The position numbers and the translations under genes were made by a program. The notes under the pieces were generated by a model that was not told the origin of the DNA, searched no databases, and saw nothing but the letters and a program-made list of their open reading frames with translations. Below are positions 13,391 through 23,424 of a stretch of DNA of 64,000 bases, piece by piece. Origin of the DNA: Bufo bufo (Eukaryota > Chordata > Amphibia > Anura > Bufonidae); NCBI RefSeq assembly GCF_905171765.1, contig NC_053392.1, positions 414,356,787 to 414,420,786 on the forward strand, read 5' to 3'. How positions within the stretch are numbered: position 1 is the first letter of the stretch; each line of letters begins with the position of its first letter.

Positions 13391-16300
13391 TCAAAATTGT
13401 TGTAGTTTTTTTAAATGTAATCTACTGTAATGACACCAGATATGAGTTGCTCTGGTGACACTATGCACTTGCAGGGCCTGAAACACACACGCGTGCAGGC
13501 AAATGACTGCTATTATTTCACAGTCAAATTTGTTTAATTTTATTTTATGTAATCTACTGTGATGACACCAGATATGAGTTGCGCTGGTGACACTATGCGC
13601 TTGCTGGGCCTGAAACACACACGAGTGCAGGGAACTGACTGCTATGATTTCACAGTCAAAATTGTTTTTTTTTTTAAATGTAATCTACTGTGATGACACA
13701 ATATATGAGTTGCGCTGGTGACACTATGCGCTTGCAGGGTCTTTAACACACACGCAGCCAGGCAACTGACTGCTATTATTTCACAGTCAAAATTATATAT
13801 ATTTTTTAAATGTAATCTACTGTGATGACACCAGATATGAGTTGCGCTGGTGACACTATGCGCTTGCAGGGCCTGAAACACACACGCATGCAGGCAAATG
13901 ACTGCTATTATTTCACAGTCAAAATTATATATTTTTTTTAAATGTAATCTACTGTGATGACACCAGATATGAGTTGCGCTGGTAACACTATGCGCTTGCA
14001 GGGTCTGAAACACACACGCGTGCAGGCAACTGACTGCTATTATTTCACAGTCAAAATCTATATTTTTTTTTTATGTAATCTACTGTGATGACACCAGATA
14101 TGAGTTGCGCTGGTGACACTACGCGCTTGCAGGTCCTGAAATACACACGTGCAGGCAACTGACTGCTATTATTTCACAGTCAAAATAGTTTTTTTTTTTT
14201 AATGTAATCTACTGTGATGACACCAGATATGAGTTGCCCTGGTGACACTATGCGCTTGCAGTGCCTGAAACACACACTTGTGCAGGCAACTGACTGCTAT
14301 TATTTCACCGTCCAAATTATATATTTTTTCATATAATCTACTGTGATGACACCAGATATGAGTTGCGCTGGTGACACTATGCGCTTGCAGGGCCTTAAAC
14401 ACACACGTGTGCAGGACACTGACTACTATTATTTCACAGTCAAAATATATATATTTTTTAATGTAATCTATTGTGATGACACCATATATGAGTTGCGCAG
14501 GTGACACTATGCGCTTGCAGGGTCTGAAACACACACGCGTGCAGGCAACTGACTGCTATTATTTCACAGTCAAAATATATATATTTTTTAATGTAATCTA
14601 CTGTGATGACACCAGATATGAGTTGCCCTGGTGACACTATGCACTTGCAGGGCCTGAAACACACACTCGTGCAGGCAACTGACTGCTATTATTTCACAGT
14701 CAAATTATTTTTTTTTTTTATGTAATCTACTGTGATGACACCAGATATGAGTTGCGCTGGTGACACTATACGCTTGCAGGGCCTGAAACACACACACGTG
14801 CAGGCAACTGACTGCTATTATTTCACATTCAAAATTATATATTTTTTTAAATGTAATGTACTGTGATGACACCATATATGAGTTGCGCTGGTGACACTAT
14901 GCGCTTGCAGGGTCTTAAACACACACGCGTGCAGGCAACTGACTGCTATTATTTTACAGTCAAAATTATTATTATTTTTTAAATGTAATCTACTGTGATG
15001 ACACCAGATATGAGTTGCGCTGGTGACACTATGCGCTTGCAGGGCCTGAAACACACACGCGTGCAGGAAACTGACTGCTATTATTTCACAGTCAAAATTG
15101 TTGTAGTTTTTTTAAATGTAATCTACTGTAATGACACCAGATATGAGTTGCTCTGGTGACACTATGCACTTGCAGGGCCTGAAACACACACGCGTGCAGG
15201 CAAATGACTGCTATTATTTCACAGTCAAATTTGTTTAATTTTTTTTTATGTAATCTACTGTGATGACACCAGATATGAGTTGCGCTGGTGACACTATGCG
15301 CTTGCAGGGCCTGAAACACACACGCGTACAGGGAACTCACTGCTATGATTTCACAGTCAAAATTGTTTTTTTTTTTAAATGTAATCTACTGTGATGACAC
15401 AATATATGAGTTGCGCTGGTGACACTATGCGCTTGCAGGGTCTTTAACACACACGCAGCCAGGCAACTGACTGCTATTATTTCACAGTCAAAATTATATA
15501 TATTTTTTAAATGTAATCTACTGTGATGACACCAGATATGAGTTGCGCTGGTGACACTATGCGCTTGCAGGGCCTGAAACACACACGCATGCAGGCAAAT
15601 GACTGCTATTATTTCACAGTCAAAATTATATATATTTTTTTTAAATGTAATCTACTGTGATGACACCAGATATGAGTTGCGCTGGTGACACTATGCGCTT
15701 GCAGGGTATGAAACACACACGCGTGCAGGCAACTGACTGCTATTATTTCACAGTCAAAATATATATATATTTTATTATGTAATCTACTGTGATGACACCA
15801 GATATGAGTTGCGCTGGTGACACTATGCGCTTGCAGGTCCTGAAATACACACGTGCAGGCAACTGACTGATATTATTTCACAGTCAAAATAGTTTTTTTT
15901 TTTAAATGTAATCTACTGTGATGACACCAGATATGAGTTGCCCTGGTGACACTATGCGCTTGCAGTGCCTGAAACACACACTTGTGCAGGCAACTGACAG
16001 CTATTATTTCACCGTCCAAATTATATATTTTTTCATATAATCTACTGTGATGACACCAGATATGAGTTGCGCTGGTGACACTATGCGCTTGCAGGGCCTT
16101 AAACACACACGTGTGCAGGACACTGACTACTATTATTTCACAGTCAAAATATATATATTTTTTAATGTAATCTATTGTGATGACACCAGATATGAGTTGC
16201 GCAGGTGACACTATGCGCTTGCAGGGTCTGAAACACACACGCGTGCAGGCAACTGACTGCTATTATTTCACAGTCAAAATATATATATTTTTTAATGTAA

Positions 16301-16400
16301 TCTACTGTGATGACACCAGATATGAGTTGCCCTGGTGACACTATGCACTTGCATGGCCTGAAACACACACGCGTGCAGGCAACTGACTGCTATTATTTCA
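13391..16400. repeat. Higher-order repeat, unit about 1.70 kb, two copies
   Basis: A series of about ten diagnostic monomers beginning near 13391 recurs from near 15092 at offsets of 1701-1704 bp. It includes rare variants with caccgtccaaa and cacacacttgtgcagg. This block lacks the foreign insert and is independent of the 1740-bp family. Confidence 0.8.
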
Positions 16401-17553
16401 CAGTCAAATTTTTTTTTTTTTTTAATGTAATCTACTGTGATGACACCAGATATGAGTTGCGCTGGTGACACTATACGCTTGCAGGGTCTTAAACACACAC
16501 GCGTGCAGGCAACTGACTGCTATTATTTCACATTCCAAATTTTTTTTTTTTTTAAATGTAATGTACTGTGATGACACCATATATGAGTTGCGCTGGTGAC
16601 ACTATGCGCTTGCAGGGTCTTAAACACACACGCGTGCAGGCAACTGACTGCTATTATTTCACAGTCAAAATTGTATTTTTTTTTAAATGTAATCTACTGT
16701 GATGACACCAGATATGAGTTGCACTGGTGACACTATGCGCTTGCAGGGCCTGAAACACACACACACGTGCAGGCAACTGACTGCTATTATTTCACAGTCA
16801 AAATTATATATTTTTTTAAATTTACTGTTATGACACCAGATATGAGTTGCGCTGGTGACACTATGCGCTTGCAGGGCATGAAACACACATGCGTGCAGGA
16901 AACTGACTGTTATTATTTCACAGTCAAAATTGTTGTTGTTTTTTTAAATGTAATCTACTGTGAGGAAACCAGATATGAGTTGCTCTGGTGACACTATGCG
17001 CTTGCAGGGCCTAAAACACACACGCGTGCAGGCAACTGACTGCTATTATTTCACAGTCAAAATATATATATATTTTTAATGTAATCTACTGTGATGACAC
17101 CAGATATGAGTTGCGCTGGTGACACTATGCACTTGCAGGGCCTAAAAACACACACGCGTGCAGGCAACTGACTGATATTATTTCACAGTCAAATTTATTT
17201 TTATTTTTATGTAATCTACTGTGATGACACCAGATATGAGTTGCGCTGGTGACACTATGCGCTTGCAGGGCCTGAAACACACACACGTGCAGGCAACTGA
17301 CTGCTATTATTTCACATTAAATTTTATTTATTTTTTTAAATGTAATGTACTGTGATGACACCATATATGAGTTGCGCTGGTGACACTATGCGCTTGCAGG
17401 GTCTTAAACACACACACGTGCAGGCAACTGACTGCTATTATTTCACATTAAATTTTTTTTTAAATGTAATCTACTGTGATGACACCATAGATGAGTTGCG
17501 CTGGTTACACTATGCACTTGCAGGGCCTGAAACACACACGCGTGCAGGCAACT

Positions 17554-18245
17554 TGTCACGGGGTTCCGAAGGTGGACTCGGTCCCCTATTGCCCGCAGAC
17601 CTGTTGCTTAGCTTTTGGAATGAGGTTCTGTGTTTGACCTCATTCCCAGGGCGGCTTTACTAGCTGGGTGACTCCCTGCTCCTAGTCTGCCTTGAGCGCC
17701 GAGCTGATCACTCGGTGCTCGATTGGTTGGAATGTCGGTCATGTGATGCTGGCCACGTCACATGACCCTCACTCCCCACTATAAATACAGGCAGCCTGCT
17801 GGCTACAGGTTGCCTGTTAATTTCTAGGATCCTGGCTATTTGTTGGACTGCTGAATACTTACCTGATCCTGTTCCCTGACCATCCTTTTGCCTGCTCCTC
17901 CTGTACTGCGCATCCGTCCTGGTATTATGACATCGGCTCCCACCTGACTACTCTCTTAGGACTCCTCTTGTACTTCTCTGCTCTCCTGGTATTTGACCCC
18001 GGCTTCTCCTGACCATTCTTTGCTTAATCCTTTGTACTGCGTAGCTCTCTTGGTTCTGACCCGGTCCGTTCATGTTCCATATTTTGTCTTGTCTGTCTTC
18101 CCGGCACATATCCTAAGTTAGGGACTGTCGTCCAGTTGTCCCCTGTCATCAGGACTCGTGAGGCAAGTAGGCAGGGCCAGGGGTGAGGGTGGAGCGCAGT
18201 GGTCACTATCCTTTCCCCTGTGTGTGTGTGGACGTGACCGTTACA
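17554..18245 (+). repeat. 5' LTR of the gypsy element
   Basis: The 692-bp LTR begins TGTCACGGGG directly after the target duplication and ends GTTACA. Its last 175 bp match the 3' LTR remnant at 21619-21793. The 3' terminal half is pyrimidine rich and carries a TG microsatellite just before the end. Confidence 0.88.
17779..17788 (+). promoter_or_regulatory. TATA-like box in the 5' LTR
   Basis: ctataaatac lies 225 bp into the LTR with a GC-rich flank upstream. This is the expected U3 position for the retrotransposon promoter. No start site can be proved from sequence. Confidence 0.55.
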
Positions 18246-18273
18246 GATTAACAGGCCCAATAACCACTGTATC

Positions 18274-21183
18274 ATGAATCCGCTTACTACCCTGACTGAC
18301 CATGTCTCTAGCTTGACACAGGTGGTGCAGGAGCTCGGAGAGAAACTCCGTTCTTTTGAGTTAGGGCAAGGTTCTTCCACTCCTCTGCCCTCCAGTCCAC
18401 ATTTTGAACCCCAGATCAAGCTCCCAGAACCCTTTTCTGGAGACCGGAAGAGGTTTCTCTCCTTTAAGGAGAGTTGCAAACTCTACTTCCGTTTGCGCCC
18501 CGTGTCCTCCGGTCCCGAGAGCCAACGCGTGGGGATTATCATTTCTCTTCTACAGGGTGATCCCCAGGCCTGGGCATTCTCGCTACCTCCTGGGGCCAGT
18601 TGTCTGACTTCTGTGGAGGTTTTTTTTCTGGCCCTGGGTACCATCTATGACGAACCAGACAGGGCCCTGGTAGCCGAGACGGCTCTTAGGGCACTGGTTC
18701 AGGGCCATCTCCCTGCAGAGGAGTATTGCACCCAATTCAGACGGTGGTGTGTCCCCTAAGGATGGAATGAACCAGCCCTGAAGAGTCAGTTTAGGTCTGG
18801 TCTGTCTAATAATTTAAAAGATCTATTAGTCAGTTATCAAATTCCAGAGACCTTAGAGGAGATGATGACCCTAGTTGTCTGACTTGACCGACGAGTTAGA
18901 GAGAGACGACAAGAACGACAGTTCTGTTCTCAGATGGTGTTCCAGCCAGAGGCCTTTTCCAGGGACAACACTGAGGCCTCCACCGAGGAACCCATGCAGG
19001 TTGGCATGACCCGGGGTAATCTTCGTCGCAGATGTGGAGAGTGCTTCTACTGTGGAGATCCTGGCCATTGGATCAACAAGTGTCCTAAGAGGGTCATCTC
19101 TGACAAATCTCCTAAGGCAAGACAACCTAAAGACCAGGTACACCCTGATTTTTCTAAATATAAGCTTTTGGTACCCATAACAATTTCTCTGGGGGTTAAT
19201 AAGTGGCCGGGTAAGGCCTTTATTGATTCCGGTTCAGCGGCCAGCTTTATTGACTTTGAATTTGCTAGTAAATTGGGTATTCCAATGTTTGCTTTACTTA
19301 CACCTATCCATGTCATGGCTATTGATGCTACTCCCCTGATGGGTGGTACGGTGAGGTCATGTACCTCTGAAATCTCTCTGACCGTGGGTGTGTGCCACTC
19401 CGAGAGATGTTCTCTTTTAGTCCTGGAGAACCTACCGGTTGAGGCGGTACTTGGGTTGCCTTGGCTCCGTTTACATAACCCCACAATTGATTGGTCCAAA
19501 GGAGAGTTGGTGAAATGGGGACCTAAGTGTGACTCATGCTTGTCCGTGGTCCAGGCTGGGGTTTCAGTAAGGTCTAATACATTACCCTCAGTTATTAAAG
19601 AATTTTCTGATGTATTCTCATCCCCTACTCCAGAGGTTCTACCCCCCCCCCCCCCCCATAGACCTTATGATTGCTCCATAGAGCTAATAGAGGGTGCCGA
19701 ATTTCCTAAAGGGCGAATTTATAATCTTTCAGGGCCCGAACGCAAGGCTATGGAAGATTATATTAAGGAGAGCCTTGCTAAAGGGCATATTAGACCTTCA
19801 GTCTCTCCTATGGGAGCAGGGTTTTTCTTTGTTAAAAAGAAGGATGGTGGTCTTAGGCCTTGTATTGGTTACCGAAGATTGAATAAGATCACTGTCCAAA
19901 ATAGATACTCTCTCCCATTGATTCCGGATTTATTTAACCAGGTTCTGGGGGCAACCTGGTTTTCCAAGATTGACCTGAAAGGGGCATACAATCTAATCTG
20001 AATCAAGGAGGGAGACGAATGGAAGACAGCGTTCAATACTCCGATAGGACACTTTGAATATCAGGTGATGCCTTTTGGACTCAGCAATGCCCCAGCTGTG
20101 TTCCAAAACTTAATGAACGATATTCTCAGGGAGTTCTTAGGTAAATTTATTATTGTCTATCTTGACGACATTTTGATATTCTCTCCAGATTTCGAATCTC
20201 ATGTGTCTCATGTCAAACAAGTATTAGAAGTGTTGAGGGAGAACCAGCTATCCGCTAAGCAAGAGAAATGTGTCTTTGGTGTACAGGAGATACTGTTTCT
20301 AGGGCATGTTTTGACTCCTCACGCCTTTAAGATGGATCCTGGTAAGGTTTTAGCAATTAAGGAATGGGTAAGGCCTTCATCCTTAAAGGCTTTACAACGG
20401 TTTTTGGGTTTCGCTAATTACTATCGTAAATTTATCATGAATTTTTCTGTAATTGCTAAGCCATTGACCGACCTTACGAAGAAAGGGGTGGATTTGGAGA
20501 ATTGGTCTACCAAGGCCATCTCTTCATTTGAAACCTTAAAAAAGGCATTTAGTAGCGCTCCCATTCTGATCCAGCCTGATCAGGAAGAACCTTTTATTGT
20601 GGAGGTGGATGCATCCGAGGATGGCGCAGGAGCAGTCCTTTCACAAGGTCCTGCTAGCCTCACTAACCTAAGACCGTGTGCCTTCTTCTCCAGGAAATTC
20701 TCTCCCACGGAGAGAAACTACGACATAGGGAATAGGGAGCTGCTGGCTATTAAATGGGCATTTGAGGAGTGGAGGCATTTTTTGGAGGGGGCAAGGCATC
20801 GAGTAACTGTTGCCACTGATCATAAAAACCTAATGTTTCTCGAGTCAGCTAAGAGGTTGAATCCCCGACAAGCCCGATGGGCTCTGATTTTTACCCGTTT
20901 TGATTTCTCCATTACATTCAGGCCGGGAAGTAAAAATGTGAAAGCAGACGCATTATCTCAGAGCTTCCATGCTTTTCAACCCACTGAGACGCCGCCTAAA
21001 TCCATCCTACCAACAAACATCTTCTTAGCAGCTCTAACCCAGGATATCTCGGCTCGCATTAAGGCTGAACAACATCTGGCACCGGCATCCACCCCAACAG
21101 ATAAGTTGTTTGTTCCCGTACAATTTCGTCCAGCTGTTGGGGGAGTGTCACGATTCTGCCTTTTGTGGACATCCGGGTGTTGA
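18274..21183 (+). pseudogene. gag-pol polyprotein pseudogene (Gag, zinc knuckle, protease, RT, RNase H)
   Basis: Gag and pol share one reading frame that opens 28 nt after the LTR. It is broken by in-frame stops at 18757 (TAA), 18880 (TGA) and 19999 (TGA). Both TGAs sit where a CGA arginine codon would fit, which suggests methylated-CpG decay. In order it shows a Gag capsid-like region (18274-18880), a CCHC knuckle ([14 protein letters not shown], near 19050), a retropepsin motif ([12 protein letters not shown], near 19219), and a proline/C-run linker (19641-19656). The RT follows, with catalytic YLDDILIFS near 20158, then RNase H (VDASEDGAGA, near 20605; ATDHKNL). The frame degenerates after about 21140, before the integrase zinc finger. 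The single-frame gag-pol and short leader suggest a vertebrate gypsy lineage; I cannot assign the family without a search. Confidence 0.92.
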
Positions 21184-21250
21184 GGGCACTAAGGATCTGG
21201 TTTCTAGATCTTATTGGTGACCCACTCTGACCAGGGATGTTAAGTCCTAC

Positions 21251-21618
21251 GTGTCAGCCTGTGAGGATTGTGCCAGGTCTAAGACACCTAGGACTCGCCC
21301 TGCTGGTAACCTACGACCCCTACCCATTCCCAGTAGACCCTGGTCCCATATCTCGATGGACTTTATAACTGACCTACCGCTGGCGGAGGGTAAGACTGTG
21401 GTTTGGGTAGTGGTCGATAGGTTTAGCAAGATGGTTCATTTCATTCCCCTGTCTAAACTTCCGAATGCTAAAACCCTGGCGTCTATTTTTGTAAGAGAGA
21501 TTGTTCGTTTAAATGGCATCCCGGAAAATATTGTTTCCGACAGGGGTGTGCAGTTTGTGTCCAAATTCTGGAGGGCCTTCTGTCAAAGATGTAAAATTTC
21601 ATTGTCTTTTTCGTTCGT
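21251..21618 (+). pseudogene. Integrase fragment of the gypsy element, truncated before the catalytic glutamate
   Basis: This frame is shifted by +1 relative to gag-pol. It encodes the core of a gypsy integrase: the phrase PWSHISMDFITDLP with the first catalytic aspartate, VVVDRFSKMVHFIPL, and NIVSDRGVQF with the second. Translation then runs FWRAFCQRCKISLSFS and jumps into LTR sequence at about 21612-21619. The third catalytic residue and the rest of the C-terminus are deleted, so the protein could not integrate DNA. Confidence 0.88.
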
Positions 21619-21793
21619 CATGTTCCGTATTTTGTCTTGTCTGTCTTCCCTGCACATATCCTAAGTTAGGGACTGTCGTCCAGTTTTCCCCTGTCACCAG
21701 GACTCGTGAGGCAAGTAGGCAGGGCCAGGGGTGAGGGTGGAGCGCAGTGGTCACTATCCTTTCCCGTGTGTGTGTGTGGACGTGACCATTACA
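21619..21793 (+). repeat. 3' LTR remnant (last 175 bp)
   Basis: catgttccgtattttgtctt through the terminal attaca matches 18071-18245 of the 5' LTR with few differences. It is fused directly to integrase coding sequence and followed by the CAACT target duplication. Confidence 0.9.
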
Positions 21794-21798
21794 CAACT

Positions 21799-22594
21799 GA
21801 CTGCTATTATTTCACAGTCAAAATTATATATATTTTTTAAATGTAATCTACTGTGATGACACCAGATATGAGTTGCGCTGGTGAGACAATGCGCTTGCAG
21901 GGCCTGAAACACACACGCGTGCAGGCAACTGACTGCTATTATTTCACATTTAAAATTGTATTTTTTTTTTAAATGTAATCTACTGTGATGACACCATATA
22001 TGAGTTGCGCTGGTGACACTAAGCGCTTGCAGGGTCTGAAACACACACGCATGCAGGCAACTGACTGCTATTATTTCACAGTAAAATTATTATTATTTTT
22101 TTTAATGTAATCTACTGTGATGACACCAGATATGAGTTGCGCTGGTGACACTATGCGCTTGCAGGGCCTTAAACACACACACGTGCAGGCAACTGACTGC
22201 TATTATTTCACAGTCAAAATATATATATATTTTTTAATTGTAATCTACTGTGATGACACCATATATGAGTTGCGCTGGTGACACTATGCGCTTGCAGGGT
22301 CTGAAACACACACGCGTGCAGACAACTGACTGCTATTTTTTCACAGTCAAAATAGTTTTTTAAAAAAAATGTAATCTACTGTGATGACACCAGATATGAG
22401 TTGCGCTGGTGACACTATGCGCTTGCAGGGCCTGAAACACACACACGTGCAGGCAACTGACTGCTATTATTTCACAGTCAAAATTATTATTTTTTTTAAA
22501 TGTAATCTACTGTGATGACACCAGATATGAGTTGATCTGGTGACACTATGCGCTTGCAGGGCCTGAAACACACACGCGTGCAGGCAACTGACAA
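21799..22594. repeat. Satellite block right of the gypsy element
   Basis: About six monomers of the same 130-bp family continue in the same orientation as the main array. They include a diagnostic variant monomer with gagacaatgcgc and a T-rich linker preceded by cacatttaaaattg. Confidence 0.93.
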
Positions 22595-22941
22595 CCCTGT
22601 CTAAACTTCCGAATGCTAAAACCCTGGCGTCTATTTTTGTAAGAGAGATTGTTCGTTTAAATGGCATCCCGGAAAATATTGTTTCTGACAGGGGTGTGCA
22701 GTTTGTGTCCAAATTCTGGAGGGCCTTCTGTCAAAGATGTAAAATTTCATTGTCTTTTTCGTTCGTCATGTTCCGTATTTTGTCTTGTCTGTCTTCCCTG
22801 CACATATCCTAAGTTAGGGACTGTCGTCCAGTTTTCCCCTGTCACCAGGACTCGTGAGGCAAGTAGGCAGGGCCAGGGGTGAGGGTGGAGCGCAGTGGTC
22901 ACTATCCTTTCCCGTGTGTGTGTGTGGACGTGACCATTACA
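22595..22941 (+). repeat. Second copy of the deleted gypsy integrase/LTR end
   Basis: This segment is virtually identical to 21447-21793 at a constant offset of 1148 bp and contains the same deletion junction between integrase and LTR. Its left edge joins a satellite monomer abruptly (caactgac then aaccctgtc), and its right edge has the same attaca/caactg junction as the original. It therefore arose by duplication together with the satellite, not by a new insertion. Confidence 0.93.
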
Positions 22942-23381
22942 CAACTGACTGCTATTATTTCACAGTCAAAATTATATATATTTTTTAAATGTAATCTACT
23001 GTGATGACACCAGATATGAGTTGCGCTGGTGAGACAATGCGCTTGCAGGGCCTGAAACACACACGCGTGCAGGCAACTGACTGCTATTATTTCACATTTA
23101 AAATTGTATTTTTTTTTTAAATGTAATCTACTGTGATGACACCAGATATGAGTTGCGCCGGTGACGCTATGCACTTGCAGGGACTAAAACACACACGCAT
23201 GCAGGCAACTGACTGCTATTATTTCACAGTAAAATTATTATTATTTTTTTTAATGTAATCTACTGTGATGACACCAGATATGACTTGCGCTGGTGACACT
23301 ATGCGCTTGCAGGGCCTTAAACACACACGCGTGCAGGACACTGACTACTATTATTTCACAGTCAAATTTTTTTTAATCTAC
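22942..23381. repeat. Satellite block, partly duplicated from 21794-22170
   Basis: The rare variants gagacaatgcgc, cacatttaaaattg and cacagtaaaattatt recur at the 1148-bp offset. One monomer in between (about 23138-23190) differs, as in a mosaic or gene-conversion product. The array ends in an unusual T-run and the truncated phrase aatctactata. Confidence 0.88.
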
Positions 23382-23424
23382 TATATAATTTTGACTGTGA
23401 AATAATAGCAGTCAGTTGTGTAAT
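23382..23424 (-). repeat. Inverted 43-bp copy of the gypsy-LTR/satellite junction
   Basis: The reverse complement is a perfect 43-bp match to 21788-21830 (and 22936-22978). It includes the last six LTR bases, attaca, which normal monomers do not have. It faces the end of the satellite array and abuts the hAT coding sequence at 23425. Confidence 0.85.

Larger units (their letters stand above)
600..17548. repeat. Satellite array, monomer about 130 bp, roughly 120 copies
   Basis: A monomer of 129-132 bp repeats head to tail. It starts gtaatctactgtgatgacac, passes through a conserved core (gacactatgcgcttgcaggg, then cacacacgcgtgcaggcaac) and ends in a variable T/TA-rich linker. The core contains a short inverted repeat, CACCAG-12 nt-CTGGTG, and a CpG-rich palindrome CACGCGTG. 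On the minus strand one frame of the monomer lacks stops, which generates many 60-200-residue open frames with the recurring phrase FQALQAHSVTSATHIWCHHS. Linker lengths that are not multiples of three break these frames, and no domain is recognisable, so I do not call them genes. Distinct monomer variants recur in fixed order, which indicates higher-order structure. The array continues at 21799-23381 beyond the gypsy element. Confidence 0.97.
17549..21798 (+). mobile_element. Ty3/gypsy LTR retrotransposon inserted in a satellite monomer, internally deleted
   Basis: The element interrupts the monomer phrase ggcaactgactg. CAACT at 17549-17553 precedes it and CAACT at 21794-21798 follows it, a 5-bp target duplication typical of Ty3/gypsy. 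It has a full 5' LTR, a short leader, a decayed gag-pol frame, a truncated integrase region and only the last 175 bp of the 3' LTR. The deletion runs from inside integrase to the middle of the 3' LTR and removes the end of pol. Domain order PR-RT-RNaseH-IN is that of Ty3/gypsy. Confidence 0.93.

Noticed and set aside
600..17548. Centromeric satellite with a CENP-B box
   Set aside because: I found no sequence resembling the CENP-B box in the monomer. A centromeric location cannot be judged from sequence alone and a conserved gene lies nearby.
593..17663. Dozens of 60-200 aa open frames with the repeat FQALQAHSVTSATHIWCHHS, suggesting a repetitive protein family
   Set aside because: They follow the satellite monomer exactly, break wherever linker length is not a multiple of three, have no consistent start, splice or domain, and occur because one minus-strand frame of the monomer lacks stops.
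600..23381. CRISPR-like array
   Set aside because: Unit length, variable homologous linkers, the absence of unique spacers and the surrounding eukaryotic elements all fit a satellite, not a CRISPR locus.
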